A stretch of 64,000 bases of DNA from Chryseobacterium sp. JV274 (GCF_903969135.1 NZ_LR824569.1:744001-808000); one strand, 5' to 3'. Shown: positions 25,192-35,541, counted from the stretch's first letter. Numbers and translations: made by a program. Notes: generated by a model not told the origin, from the sequence alone.

Positions 25192-28008
25192 TTAAGCTGT
25201 AACTGGTCTTTTTGCAGGAGCATCATCTCTGTCGAAAACTCTGTTGATCACTGCATTCTGGTTTTTCTCAAACATTTTGTGGCTACCTGGAGCTGGAGCA
25301 CCGCTTGGTACCGGAGCAACCACCTGGATTCCTGTATCTCTGAAGTTTCTCAGGATATAAGACCAAGCTCCCATGTTTTCAGGTTCTTCCTGAGCCCAAA
25401 CCAATTGTTTTTTATTTTCGTATTTGTTGAAGATTGCTTCAATAGCATCTGTCTGAAGCGGATATAACTGCTCGAATCTTACTAATGCAATATTTTCACA
25501 GTTCAGTTCTTCTTTCTTCGCCAATAATTCGAAGTACAGTTTACCTGAACAAAGAACTACTTTTTCTACTTTTTTAGGATCTGCAGTTGGATCATCCAAG
25601 ATTGGCTGGAATGTACCGTTTGCAAAATCTTCAATTGGAGAAACCACTTTAGGATGTCTCAGTAAAGATTTAGGGCTCATTACGATCAGTGGTTTTCTGA
25701 AGCCCCATTTCAACTGTCTTCTCAATAAATGGAAGTAGTTGGCAGGTGAAGTAATATTAGCCACTACCATATTTTCATTAGCACAAAGGGTAAGGAATCT
25801 TTCCAATCTTGCTGAAGAGTGTTCTGCTCCCTGTCCTTCTGAACCGTGAGGCAATAACATTACCAATCCGTTCTGGATTTTCCACTTTTCTTCGGCTGCG
25901 GCAAGATATTGGTCAACAATAATCTGAGCACCATTCACGAAATCTCCGAACTGAGCTTCCCAGATCGTTAATGTATTTGGAGAAGCCATTGCATATCCGT
26001 AATCGAAACCTAGAACACCATATTCTGAAAGGTGAGAGTTGAATACATCAAATCTGCTTTCTGATACGTGTCTTAACGGGATATATTCTTCTTCTGTATC
26101 TTCTGTTTTTACTACCGCATGTCTGTGAGAGAAAGTACCTCTTTCTACATCTTCTCCGGAAATTCTTACGTTGTGACCTTCTACAAGTAGTGTTGCGTAT
26201 GCTAACCACTCTCCTAATGCCCAGTCTAATGAATTTCCTTCAATAGCTTTGATACGGTTTTCGAAAAGTCTTGTAATTTTATTGATGAATTTTTTATCAA
26301 CAGGAAGTGTTGACATTTTCAGCGCTAATTCTTTCAGCTTTGCTGCATCATATTTTGTATCAACCGGCAACTGAACTGCTCCTCTCTTTCCGATTGGGTA
26401 GTTAGTCCAGTCTTCAGCCATGAACAGATCCATTACGTTCTTTTCAATTTCCTTTGAAGCATCAAAATCTTTATCCAGAAGAGCTTTGAATTCCGTTTCC
26501 ATTTTAGCAATTACATCATTGGAAGTAATGCTGTCTTTAAGTAATTTATCTTTATAAATTTCTCTTGGATTCGGGTGTTTTGAAATTGTTTTATATAAGT
26601 TAGGCTGAGTGAATCTTGGTTCATCACCTTCATTATGTCCGTATTTTCTATATCCTAAAAGGTCGATATAAACATCTTTTCCAAATTTCGCTCTGAAATC
26701 AGCAGCAAAATGGATGGCATGAACAACAGCTTCAGCATCGTCAGCATTCACGTGCATTACAGGAGATTCTGTAACTTTTGCGATATCTGTACAGTATGTT
26801 GAAGATCTTGCATCCATATAGTTGGTTGTAAATGAAACCTGGTTATTTACAACGATATGAACGGTACCTCCTGTTCTGTATCCTTCCAGCGTCATCATCT
26901 GAGCTACTTCGTAAGCAATACCTTGTCCGGCAATAGCTCCGTCACCGTGAATGATGATTGGCAATACTTTAGAGTAATCTTTGTATTTGTCATCTACTTT
27001 TGCACGGCAGATCCCTTCTACCAAAGCAGCCACTGTCTCAAGGTGAGACGGGTTCGGAGTAAGGTTTATACACACTTCTTCTCCTGAAGCAGTTTTGATC
27101 TTTTTAGATGATCCTAAGTGATATTTAACATCACCTGAGAATACATCTTCTTCAAACTCCTTCCCTTCAAATTCCGAGAAAATCTGCTTGTAAGATTTCC
27201 CAAAAATATTGGTAAGTACGTTTAGTCTACCTCTGTGAGCCATTCCTAACACCACTTCATCCACTCCTAACTGAGAAGATCTTGAGATCAACTGATCTAA
27301 AGCCGGAATTAATGTTTCACCTCCTTCTAATGAGAATCTTTTTTGTCCTACAAATTTTGTGTGAAGATAGTTTTCAAATGCAACCGCCTGATTTAATTTT
27401 AATAAAATCTCTGTTTTTTCGTTTGCAGAAAGGCTTGGATGGTTTTCATTTACCTGAAGCCATCTTTTGATAAAATCTTTTTCTTCAACGTTGTTGATGT
27501 ATGTATATTCTACTCCGATAGAATCGCAGTAGATACTTTCAAGATGTTTGATCAAATCTGCCAATGTAGCAGGCTCTTTCATTCCTGTTTCAACAGCGCA
27601 GTTGAATTTTGTATTTAAATCTTCTTTAGAAAGACCGAAATTTTCGATATCTAAAGTAGGTGTATAGTGTCTTCTTTCTCTTACCGGGTTTGTTTTTGTA
27701 AAAAGGTGCCCTCTTGTTCTGTAAGCCTCAATAAGGTTTACTACTTTAAATTCTTTCTTGATATGCTCAGGAACTTCTCCGTTTGATACTGCCTGAGAAA
27801 TCTGTTGTTGAACTGCCGGGGCAGCGCTGGCCGAAGCCTGAATAAACTGGGTGTTATCGTCATCTCCATAGTTCTCTAAAGCAAAATCGAAGCCTTGAAA
27901 GAAGGCTTTCCATGATGGTTCTAGGGAGTCTGGGAATTTTAAGTACTGTTGGTATAAATCCTCAATTAATTGAGAATGAGCTGCGTTTAGGAATGAAAAT
28001 CTGTCCAT
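25192..28008 (-). CDS. odhA: 2-oxoglutarate dehydrogenase E1 component
   Basis: A 938-residue thiamine-diphosphate-dependent decarboxylase that starts succinyl-CoA production from 2-oxoglutarate. The N-terminus FLNAAHSQLIEDLYQQYLKFPDSLEPSWKAFF is the E2-binding segment. GMAHRGRLNVLTNI, the TPP-binding region IIHGDGAIAGQGIAYEV and GYRKYGHNEGDEPRFTQP are diagnostic. The C-terminal transketolase-like domain includes LLPHGSEGQGAEHSSARLER. Length is normal. It is the first gene of the odhAB operon; a minus-strand TAAATTTG at 28057-28064 may be its -7 element. Confidence 0.97.
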   Translation of the reverse strand: MDRFSFLNAAHSQLIEDLYQQYLKFPDSLEPSWKAFFQGFDFALENYGDDDNTQFIQASASAAPAVQQQISQAVSNGEVPEHIKKEFKVVNLIEAYRTRGHLFTKTNPVRERRHYTPTLDIENFGLSKEDLNTKFNCAVETGMKEPATLADLIKHLESIYCDSIGVEYTYINNVEEKDFIKRWLQVNENHPSLSANEKTEILLKLNQAVAFENYLHTKFVGQKRFSLEGGETLIPALDQLISRSSQLGVDEVVLGMAHRGRLNVLTNIFGKSYKQIFSEFEGKEFEEDVFSGDVKYHLGSSKKIKTASGEEVCINLTPNPSHLETVAALVEGICRAKVDDKYKDYSKVLPIIIHGDGAIAGQGIAYEVAQMMTLEGYRTGGTVHIVVNNQVSFTTNYMDARSSTYCTDIAKVTESPVMHVNADDAEAVVHAIHFAADFRAKFGKDVYIDLLGYRKYGHNEGDEPRFTQPNLYKTISKHPNPREIYKDKLLKDSITSNDVIAKMETEFKALLDKDFDASKEIEKNVMDLFMAEDWTNYPIGKRGAVQLPVDTKYDAAKLKELALKMSTLPVDKKFINKITRLFENRIKAIEGNSLDWALGEWLAYATLLVEGHNVRISGEDVERGTFSHRHAVVKTEDTEEEYIPLRHVSESRFDVFNSHLSEYGVLGFDYGYAMASPNTLTIWEAQFGDFVNGAQIIVDQYLAAAEEKWKIQNGLVMLLPHGSEGQGAEHSSARLERFLTLCANENMVVANITSPANYFHLLRRQLKWGFRKPLIVMSPKSLLRHPKVVSPIEDFANGTFQPILDDPTADPKKVEKVVLCSGKLYFELLAKKEELNCENIALVRFEQLYPLQTDAIEAIFNKYENKKQLVWAQEEPENMGAWSYILRNFRDTGIQVVAPVPSGAPAPGSHKMFEKNQNAVINRVFDRDDAPAKRPVTA

Positions 28009-28056
28009 TATTACAGTTTATCTATTTTATTAAAATTTATTTGTAGAATTAATCTT

Positions 28057-28064
28057 CAAATTTA
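28057..28064 (-). promoter_or_regulatory. Possible -7 element for odhAB
   Basis: Minus-strand TAAATTTG, an exact TAnnTTTG match 48 bp before the odhA start. No clear -33 element. Confidence 0.4.
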
Positions 28065-28134
28065 ATAAAAAAAACCGAGTTAGAACAGTCTGAAACCGTT
28101 AAAAAAACTTAAGAAAAAAATAAATAAATAAAAA

Positions 28135-29175
28135 TCACTTATACACTGATAATGAGAGCTTCATGTTCACGTCCTGTCCTTCCATCGGACGTTCAATAAA
28201 GGTCTGACGGATATCCCCGAAGCGCATCTCGTCTTTTTTGGCTTTCTGAATCAGCTGCTGAATTGCCCGAATTCGTCCTTCATAGTTCCCTTTATAGTAG
28301 ATTACGTAATTTTGAGACGGATTTACAGATCTGAAATTGAAATTATTGTCAGACACTCCAATTTTCTTAGAAAGCGGAATTCCCAGAAAATAAGAAACTT
28401 CTTTATCTTTATAATTGTCCGCGTCAGTGATCAGGATGGGATATCCAAATTCATCATCTCTTTTTCCCATATCCATCGTCACAAAGTTATAAGCTTTGTT
28501 ATAATTCATCACGATATTTTTGTAGAGCGCGTCTTTCTTATTTGAAGTACTTACATTGATCCCAAGCAGCAGTTTGTCTTCTTCATTTTCCACCATCAGG
28601 CTGTCATATTTGATTGCTGCCATCTGATTGTCTTTTTCTACTTTATTTCCTAAAGAATTTTTAAGATTCGTCATGCTTTTGTCGATATTTTCAGCAAAAC
28701 GGTCTTCAGTCCAGAAGTTTTCTACTCTTTTCCAGACAGCCAGTTTAGGTGTATGTACGTACCAGATTATTTTTGTTTTTTCTGCAGAAACAGGCTTAAA
28801 TTTAACATCAACCAGCGTTGGATTTTCATTTTCATCCTCAAAAAGCTGATATTTCAATGTTTTATTAAGGTTCTCATACCGGATGAACATTTCTCCATCG
28901 GTATTATTTTTAGCATCTACATAACTGATGGCACTTCCCTGTCCTTCATAAGGCGTATAGTAATCAATATCGATAGATTGTGAACTGGTAAAAAAGTTGT
29001 TCCATCTTGTAAAGTTCTGCAGATTATTAAACTGGGTAAATACCTTATCTACCGGATAATCAATCTCTTTTTCAATGGTGAAATTTTTACTTTCGTCCAC
29101 AAAATAGTACATGGAAGCAGCATAAGCTCCCCCCAACAAAACAACGATAAAAGTTAATATCTTAAAAATACGCAT
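28135..29175 (-). CDS. Membrane-anchored SRPBCC-domain protein
   Basis: A 346-residue protein with an N-terminal membrane anchor (about 5-25, FKILTFIVVLLGGAYAASMYY). A START/SRPBCC-like domain follows: KEIDYPVDKVFTQFNNLQNFTRWNNFF is the characteristic first strand and helix, and the long C-terminal helix is FAENIDKSMTNLKNSL. A second half (about 200-346) has no recognised motif, though its length and strand pattern suggest a GyrI-like effector domain. Such proteins bind hydrophobic or aromatic ligands. It stands alone between odhA and the glycogen operon. No partner is evident. Confidence 0.75.
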   Translation of the reverse strand: MRIFKILTFIVVLLGGAYAASMYYFVDESKNFTIEKEIDYPVDKVFTQFNNLQNFTRWNNFFTSSQSIDIDYYTPYEGQGSAISYVDAKNNTDGEMFIRYENLNKTLKYQLFEDENENPTLVDVKFKPVSAEKTKIIWYVHTPKLAVWKRVENFWTEDRFAENIDKSMTNLKNSLGNKVEKDNQMAAIKYDSLMVENEEDKLLLGINVSTSNKKDALYKNIVMNYNKAYNFVTMDMGKRDDEFGYPILITDADNYKDKEVSYFLGIPLSKKIGVSDNNFNFRSVNPSQNYVIYYKGNYEGRIRAIQQLIQKAKKDEMRFGDIRQTFIERPMEGQDVNMKLSLSVYK

Positions 29176-29179
29176 CGCA

Positions 29180-29187
29180 CAAAAATA
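29180..29187 (-). promoter_or_regulatory. -7 element almost touching the start codon
   Basis: Minus-strand TATTTTTG ends only 4 bp before the ATG at 29175. If used, transcription would start at or next to the start codon. Confidence 0.5.
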
Positions 29188-29257
29188 GTATAAATAAAAA
29201 GAGTGAACAATATGCTGATCACTCTGATTGTATGTTTAACAATAATTAATCTGGTTA

Positions 29258-29416
29258 AAGGCTGGAAGCTGGGTGAGAGAAGCTAGAGGTTACTATTCCG
29301 TGGATAATTACTAATCATTTTTTGATTAAAAACATTCGACCTTACCTTATAAACATGAATTTTATATGATAAGATTACTGGTTCTACATCAGCTTAATAT
29401 CTTCCAGCTTCCTTTC
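29258..29416. repeat. Decayed inverted-repeat element C
   Basis: GGAAGCTGG (29264-29272) and CCAGCTTCC (29404-29412) pair perfectly within longer imperfect arms of the AAGGCTGGAAGCTGGG type. The interior is ORF-free. It ends at the 3' end of glgC. Confidence 0.55.
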
Positions 29417-29418
29417 TA

Positions 29419-30687
29419 TTATCCGACATGTGTTCCCGGAGCAATTACAGCGCCTTTCTTCACTACAACAATCCCATCCTGTACGGAATAAGTTCCATAG
29501 TCGCCATCCGGGATATGTTTTCCTCCGATGATTTTCACATTGTCACCGATGTAACAGTTTTTATCAAGGATTGCTTTTTCTATATAACAATATTTCCCGA
29601 TTCCCATATTAGGGCGGCCAGCTCTGTCATTCAGCACAATTTCTGTGGTATTCTGGTAAAAATCGGCTCCCATCACATAGGAATTTACGATGGTGCTTCC
29701 TTTGTCTATTCTTGTTCTGTTCCCGATTACTGAATTTTCAATTTTATCAGCCATAATGATACATCCGTCACCAAACACAGCCTTACTTACATAAGAACCG
29801 TTGATTTTTGACGGAGGAAGCATCCTTGCTCTGGTATAAATGGGTGAAGAAGAGAAAAGGTTAAACTGCGGCAGATCCAGACAAAGATCCAGATTCGCTT
29901 CGTAGAAAGATTCTATAGTTCCGATATCTGTCCAGTATCCTTCATACTGATAGCTTAGTGTCTTGTATTTTCCAATAGAGCTCGGAATGATATCTTTTCC
30001 GAAATCATCACCAGCTCCTTCATCAAACATTTTTTTTAGGATAGTCTTGGTGAAAATATAGATTCCCATGGAAGCCAGGAACTCTTTTCCTGTATGTTTA
30101 TTTTCTGCTGAAACCTCAGATTTCAGACCTTCCAGCATATCATAATCCGGCTTTTCATAGAAAGAGGTGATATTTCCTTCATCATCTGATTTTAAGATCC
30201 CAAAACCTGTGGCATCTTTTGCATTGACAGGGATTGTAGCAATAGTAAGATCGCCTCCATTTTCAATGTGGAAATCAAGCATTTCCCTGAAATCCATCTG
30301 ATACAGCTGATCTCCTGAAAGAATCAGGATATAGTCATAATCATATTTTTCAAGATGTTTCATCGATTGTCTTACGGCATCTGCAGTTCCCTGATACCAG
30401 CTTTCATTTTCTACATTCTGTTCAGCTGCCAGAATATCGACAAAGCCTTTGCTGAAAATATCAAAGTGATAAGAATTCTTAATATGTGAATTGAGAGAAG
30501 CAGAATTAAACTGCGTTAAAACCAGAATCTTATTTAATCCAGAATTCAGGCAGTTTGAAATAGGAATATCTACCAACCTGTATTTTCCCGCGATAGGCAC
30601 AGCCGGTTTTGATCTGGAATATGTTAACGGGAATAATCTTGTTCCCCTGCCTCCTCCTAAAACTATGGAGATTACATTTCGATTCAT
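29419..30687 (-). CDS. glgC: Glucose-1-phosphate adenylyltransferase (ADP-glucose synthase)
   Basis: A 422-residue enzyme making ADP-glucose from glucose-1-phosphate and ATP, the committed step of glycogen synthesis. It has GGGRGTRLFPLT (11-22, nucleotide binding), YQGTADAVRQ (98-107) and SGDQLYQMD (124-132). The C-terminal left-handed beta-helix (about 300-422, NRTRIDKGSTIVNSYVMG, GIGKYCYIEKAILDKNCYIGDNVKIIGG) mediates allostery and oligomers. It is the last gene of glgBAC, 83 bp after glgA. Confidence 0.97.
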   Translation of the reverse strand: MNRNVISIVLGGGRGTRLFPLTYSRSKPAVPIAGKYRLVDIPISNCLNSGLNKILVLTQFNSASLNSHIKNSYHFDIFSKGFVDILAAEQNVENESWYQGTADAVRQSMKHLEKYDYDYILILSGDQLYQMDFREMLDFHIENGGDLTIATIPVNAKDATGFGILKSDDEGNITSFYEKPDYDMLEGLKSEVSAENKHTGKEFLASMGIYIFTKTILKKMFDEGAGDDFGKDIIPSSIGKYKTLSYQYEGYWTDIGTIESFYEANLDLCLDLPQFNLFSSSPIYTRARMLPPSKINGSYVSKAVFGDGCIIMADKIENSVIGNRTRIDKGSTIVNSYVMGADFYQNTTEIVLNDRAGRPNMGIGKYCYIEKAILDKNCYIGDNVKIIGGKHIPDGDYGTYSVQDGIVVVKKGAVIAPGTHVG

Positions 30688-30770
30688 AAATATCTTGCGT
30701 TTTTTATTGAGTTTATTGTTTTGTTCTTAGTGTTCACCGCTACTTTAAAACATTCTTTATTTTTATTGTA

Positions 30771-32177
30771 TCAGCTATTATATAAAGCTATGTATTTTTC
30801 TGCAGATTTCTCCCATGCAAAGTCAAAATTCATGTTGGCATGAATAAGATCTTCCATCACTCCTTTTTGGTTATAAATGCCCAGCGCCCTGTTCATCGCA
30901 TGTACAATATCATCTACGCCAGGATAAGTAAAGTTAAGCCCTGCACCTCCGGTTGAGATATCTTCTACGGTATCTCTGAGCCCTCCCGTATATCTTACTA
31001 CAGGAACAGTTCCGTATCTCATGGAATACATTTGATTCAATCCGCAAGGCTCTACTCTTGAAGGCATCAGAAGGAAATCTGCCGATGCGTAGATCTTATG
31101 GGAAAGATGTTCTTTATATCCCAGATCCAGAGCAAAGTTGGTATAGGTATAATCGTATTCCTTTAACTTATTCTCAATATAGGTATTTCCAGACCCGAGA
31201 ATCATAATATTTAAAGCTCCGTAACTTTGTTTAATGCTTTTCCATACTACATCCGGTAAAAAATCGGCTCCTTTTTCTGTAGCAAACCTTCCAATAAAGG
31301 CAAATAAAGGCAGTTCCGGCTTCAATCCGTATTCTTTGCAGAGTTGTTGTTTATTTTTCTTCTTTTGAGCAACTGCATTTTTACTGTTAAAATTAAAGTC
31401 CAGCATCGGATCGGTTTCCGGATTCCAGACTTCAGTGTCGATACCATTGATAATTCCGTATGCTTTTCCAAATTCCTGGCGAACAAGGCTTTCCAATCCG
31501 CGGAAACTTATAAAAAGTTCTTCCAGATATCCTTCTGAAACGGTGGTAAAGGCATCAGCACATTTAATCATACTGGCCAGAGGATTCATGAATCCGTTCC
31601 AATCCATCAGTCCCCATTTATAAGAATCAAAAGACGGCATATAGTGCGCCATCCCCCAGCTCATCGTTCCCTGATATTCTCCGTTGTGGATAGTTCCTAT
31701 TGTTTTCACTCCTTTTAAAAATTCAAATTCCCGGCAGTGTTCTACCATAAAGGGAACCAGTCCGGTGTGATAATCATGACAATGTAAAACATCTGGACGA
31801 ATTTCCATGGCACACAGCCAGTGTAACACTCCATGCTGGAAGGCCATAAACTGGAAACTTTCGTCCTGATATCCATAAGGATTGTCTCTGTCTAATAATC
31901 CGGGGATTCTCACCATATACAGTTCAAACCCCAGAGCGTTTGTCTTTTCTTTCAACACCTGAACCTGCAGCATATTGATTCCCTGATGAATAAATCCATC
32001 AAAAACCAAATCAAATTCATGATCATATATAAAGGGCTTGTTGTACCATGGTATTACTACTTTAGCTTCTACTCCTTTTATTTTATTCTGATATTTTGGC
32101 AGCGCTCCTACTACATCCGCAAGACCGCCTACTTTTGCTACAGGATAACATTCTGTACTTAAATGATAAACAACCAT
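30771..32177 (-). CDS. glgA: Glycogen synthase (ADP-glucose)
   Basis: A 468-residue GT5 enzyme that extends alpha-1,4-glucan with ADP-glucose. The N-terminal KVGGL (15-19) contacts ADP-glucose. HCHDYHTGL lies in the first Rossmann domain, and FIGRFATEKGAD begins the second. PSRVEPCGLNQMYSMRYGTVPVVRYTGGL contains the catalytic E-x7-E-type region. GIINGIDTEVWNP is also diagnostic. It starts 3 bp after the glgB stop, so it is tightly coupled in the operon. Confidence 0.97.
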   Translation of the reverse strand: MVVYHLSTECYPVAKVGGLADVVGALPKYQNKIKGVEAKVVIPWYNKPFIYDHEFDLVFDGFIHQGINMLQVQVLKEKTNALGFELYMVRIPGLLDRDNPYGYQDESFQFMAFQHGVLHWLCAMEIRPDVLHCHDYHTGLVPFMVEHCREFEFLKGVKTIGTIHNGEYQGTMSWGMAHYMPSFDSYKWGLMDWNGFMNPLASMIKCADAFTTVSEGYLEELFISFRGLESLVRQEFGKAYGIINGIDTEVWNPETDPMLDFNFNSKNAVAQKKKNKQQLCKEYGLKPELPLFAFIGRFATEKGADFLPDVVWKSIKQSYGALNIMILGSGNTYIENKLKEYDYTYTNFALDLGYKEHLSHKIYASADFLLMPSRVEPCGLNQMYSMRYGTVPVVRYTGGLRDTVEDISTGGAGLNFTYPGVDDIVHAMNRALGIYNQKGVMEDLIHANMNFDFAWEKSAEKYIALYNS

Positions 32178-32180
32178 TCT

Positions 32181-34130
32181 TTATCTCTTGTGTTTAATTC
32201 TGTGTAATTTATACTTTTTATCTTTCTTCTGTCTTAAAATAATTCCTGCCAAGGGCGGTAGTTTTACAGTCATTGATTTCGGGTATCCCCGCCATTCTTC
32301 ATGCTTCTCTTCCAGTATTTCAGGTTCTACTCCGCTTCCGCTGTATTTTTCATCATCAGAATTTAAAACAACCTCCCAATGAGTTCCTGCAGGAATCCCT
32401 ATTTTATAATCCAGTACTTTTGGTGCCAGGTTCAAAGCTACCATAGCCACATCATCTTTCCGTTTTCCTTTTCTCAGGTATATATACACTGAGTTTTCCA
32501 GATCATCTGCTTCTACCCATTCAAAACCATGTTTATCAAACTGGTTTTCATAAAAGGCAGAGTCTGATGTATACAGGTGATTCAGTTCCTTAACGATTTC
32601 CTGCATTCCTTTATGAACAGGATATTTCAGCAAATGCCAGTCCAGGCTTCTGGTAAAGTTCCATTCACTGGTCTGCCCGAATTCATCCCCCATGAAAAGC
32701 AGTTTGGCTCCGGGATGGGTATACATATATACATATAAGGCCCGCAGATTGGCAAATTTCTGCCATTCGTCCCCTTTCATTTTATAGATCAGACTTGCTT
32801 TTCCGTGTACCACTTCATCGTGTGACAAAGGCATCATATAATTTTCATTATACATATACATAGAAGCAAACGTCAGTTTATGGTGATGGAATTTACGGTT
32901 AGGAAAATCTTCTTTAAAATAATCCAGCGTATCATGCATCCAGCCCATCATCCATTTCATTCCAAAGCCTACACCTCCGTCATGAACAGGTTTTGTAAGC
33001 ATGGGAAAATCTGAGCTTTCCTCTGCTATGGTCATTATATTATTTCCGAATTCCTTATACACTGCAGTATTAAATTCCTGCAGAAATGTTTTCGCTTCCA
33101 GATTTACATTGGTTCCATAGATGTTCGGTTCCCATTCGCCCTCATTTCTTGAATAATCCAGATGCAGCATTGAAGTTACGGCATCTACACGCAATCCATC
33201 AGCATGGTAGCGGTCCAGCCAGAACATGGCATTAGAGATCAGAAAAGATTTCACTTCATTTCTCCCGTAGTTGAAAATATGTGACTTCCAATCAGGATGA
33301 AAACCTTTTCTCGGATCTTCATGTTCATAAAGATAGGAACCGTCGAAGCGGTGAAGACCATTAGCATCTCCGGGAAAATGAGACGGAACCCAATCCAGAA
33401 TAACGCCTATATTATTTTTATGAAGTTCATCAATGAGAAACATCAGATCCTGTGGTGAACCGAAGCGTGAAGTCGCCGCGTAAAAACCGGTAATCTGATA
33501 TCCCCAGCTTGGATCGTACGGATACTCCATTACAGGCATGAACTCTACGTGGGTAAACCCCATTTCTCTGATATAAGGGACCAGCTTTTCTGCAATATCC
33601 CGGTAATTTAAAAACTGTCCAGGATTATCACCTTCCCTCACCCATGAGCCAAGGTGCAGTTCATACACTGATATAGGAGCTTCCAGCCTGTTTTTTTCCC
33701 AGCGGCTATCCATCCATTCCTTGTCATTCCATTCATACCAGGTGGTGGAAACCAAAGAAGCTGCCTGAATATTCTGTTCCCAGCTTACCGCATAAGGATC
33801 GCTTTTTTCCAGAATCTCGCCTCTTGGTGTTTCAATGGCATATTTATATAATGTTCCCCAGGTTAAGCCTTCAATAAATCCTTCCCAAATTCCAGATCCG
33901 TCCCATCTTGGAAACAAAATGTGATCTTTATGATTCCAGTTATTAAAATTTCCAATAACGGAAACTTTCTTTGCATTGGGTGCCCACACTGAAAAGTACA
34001 CGCCCTTCACGCCATCTTTTTCAGCAGAATGTGCTCCAAATTTACCATACAGCTTATAATGTCTACCTTCTTTGAAAAGATACACATCATGATCGGTGAA
34101 AAGCGTGTAGGTTTTAACAGAATTCATCAA
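32181..34130 (-). CDS. glgB: 1,4-alpha-glucan branching enzyme
   Basis: A 649-residue GH13 branching enzyme that creates alpha-1,6 branches in glycogen. The N-terminal CBM48 module (about 25-115) has YFSVWAPNAKKVSVIGNFNNW. The catalytic barrel has DGLRVDAV (nucleophile D316), TIAEES (acid/base E370) and LSHDEV (435-440, transition-state Asp). The C-terminal beta domain begins about 560. It is the first gene of the glgBAC operon. The start used is the ATG at 34130; M2 is an alternative. Confidence 0.97.
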   Translation of the reverse strand: MMNSVKTYTLFTDHDVYLFKEGRHYKLYGKFGAHSAEKDGVKGVYFSVWAPNAKKVSVIGNFNNWNHKDHILFPRWDGSGIWEGFIEGLTWGTLYKYAIETPRGEILEKSDPYAVSWEQNIQAASLVSTTWYEWNDKEWMDSRWEKNRLEAPISVYELHLGSWVREGDNPGQFLNYRDIAEKLVPYIREMGFTHVEFMPVMEYPYDPSWGYQITGFYAATSRFGSPQDLMFLIDELHKNNIGVILDWVPSHFPGDANGLHRFDGSYLYEHEDPRKGFHPDWKSHIFNYGRNEVKSFLISNAMFWLDRYHADGLRVDAVTSMLHLDYSRNEGEWEPNIYGTNVNLEAKTFLQEFNTAVYKEFGNNIMTIAEESSDFPMLTKPVHDGGVGFGMKWMMGWMHDTLDYFKEDFPNRKFHHHKLTFASMYMYNENYMMPLSHDEVVHGKASLIYKMKGDEWQKFANLRALYVYMYTHPGAKLLFMGDEFGQTSEWNFTRSLDWHLLKYPVHKGMQEIVKELNHLYTSDSAFYENQFDKHGFEWVEADDLENSVYIYLRKGKRKDDVAMVALNLAPKVLDYKIGIPAGTHWEVVLNSDDEKYSGSGVEPEILEEKHEEWRGYPKSMTVKLPPLAGIILRQKKDKKYKLHRIKHKR

Positions 34131-34327
34131 GATCAGTTTATATTTATAATTTCCCTGAAACTACGAAAAATACTGACAATAGCGATTAATTATTCATCAA
34201 ATAATTATCAATATCATTTCGTGTTTTGTCTTTCTATCAAATATATCATTTTTTACCTCACATTTTTATGATTTCAAAACAATCTTTTTTTTAAATTTAG
34301 CATCACTATTTTTATTAAACACATACG

Positions 34328-35449
34328 ATGAGGTTTGAACTTTATACAGAAGAAAAAGACGACAGACCGGTATTTATCACCGGAAATTTCAACAGCTGGA
34401 ATCCTAAAGATTACAATTTCCAGCTCCAACAAACAGATCCCTCCAATTATTTTATAGAAATTGAAGACCAGATACTTGCCGAAGAAATTGACTATAAATT
34501 CACAAAGGGAGGCTGGGAGAATGTGGAGCTGGATGAATATGGAAATATCACTCCCAACCGGAAAGTAAAAAAAGCAGCTGGCAAAACTTCGGATACTGTA
34601 AAAAAATGGAGATTAAACTGGGGACCGTTCAAAGAAGAATATTATCCCATTGCTGAAATAATTTCCGAAAATTTTTATATTCCGCAGCTTGACCGCCACC
34701 GTAAAGTTTGGGCACTGCTTCCCTACGATTATCACACAACGGATAAGCGATATCCTGTTTTATATCTTCAGGATGCCCAGAACTTATTCAATGAAGGAAG
34801 CGGCTTCGGAAACTGGGAAATTGATAAGAAGCTGTCTATCCTTGCAGAATATGGCCGTGGTGACCTTATCATCATTGCTATAGAACATGGCAGCGAGGAA
34901 AGAATTAAAGAATATATTTTCGATAATGATCATGTAGCCAATGGTTCTGAGGGAAAAAAATACATCCGTTTTATTGCAGATACTTTAAAACCTTTTGTGG
35001 ATGAAAATTACAGAACAAAAAAAGACCGTGACAATACCGGAATTGGGGGCAGCTCATTAGGGGCGCTCATCAGTATATACAGCGGATTTCTTTATCCTGA
35101 AGTGTATTCCAAATTATTGATATTCTCTCCTTCACTGTGGGTTGAGCCCAATAACAATTTCCCGATGATGAATTTCCGGGTTCCTTTTAAAACAAAAATT
35201 TATCTTTATGGAGGCGGTCAGGAAGGATCTAAAATGGTCAAAAGGATTCATATTTTTGAAGAATATCTGAAAAGATGGGAAGAGAAAAAGCTGTTTGATT
35301 TTGAGTTCAAGACCAATATCAATCCTGAGGGCACTCATAATGAATTTTACTGGTCACAGGAGTTTCCAAGGGCCATTGAATGGCTATTCTACGACAATAC
35401 TGAAAACCCTGTAGAAGTAAAACCACAACAACAAAGCATTAAAAACTAA
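34328..35449 (+). CDS. Esterase-D-family hydrolase with N-terminal CBM48-like module
   Basis: A 373-residue protein. Residues 1-80 (RPVFITGNFNSWNPKDY, DYKFTKGGWENVELDEYGN) look like a CBM48/AMPK-type glycogen-binding fold. Residues 105-355 form an alpha/beta hydrolase of the putative-esterase (esterase D/enterochelin esterase) family with the nucleophile elbow GSSLG (S243) and a late GTHNEFYW for the catalytic His. It is divergent from glgBAC. The binding module and location suggest action on or near glycogen or maltodextrin, possibly removal of acyl groups; this is inference. No signal peptide. Confidence 0.8.
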   Translation: MRFELYTEEKDDRPVFITGNFNSWNPKDYNFQLQQTDPSNYFIEIEDQILAEEIDYKFTKGGWENVELDEYGNITPNRKVKKAAGKTSDTVKKWRLNWGPFKEEYYPIAEIISENFYIPQLDRHRKVWALLPYDYHTTDKRYPVLYLQDAQNLFNEGSGFGNWEIDKKLSILAEYGRGDLIIIAIEHGSEERIKEYIFDNDHVANGSEGKKYIRFIADTLKPFVDENYRTKKDRDNTGIGGSSLGALISIYSGFLYPEVYSKLLIFSPSLWVEPNNNFPMMNFRVPFKTKIYLYGGGQEGSKMVKRIHIFEEYLKRWEEKKLFDFEFKTNINPEGTHNEFYWSQEFPRAIEWLFYDNTENPVEVKPQQQSIKN

Positions 35450-35541
35450 GCCAGCAAAATTGCTGAAGAAGATTTTCGGACAGACAAGAACAAATGAAGA
35501 CGACGATTGTCTATGATCTTAGAAAAATATAATATTTATTT

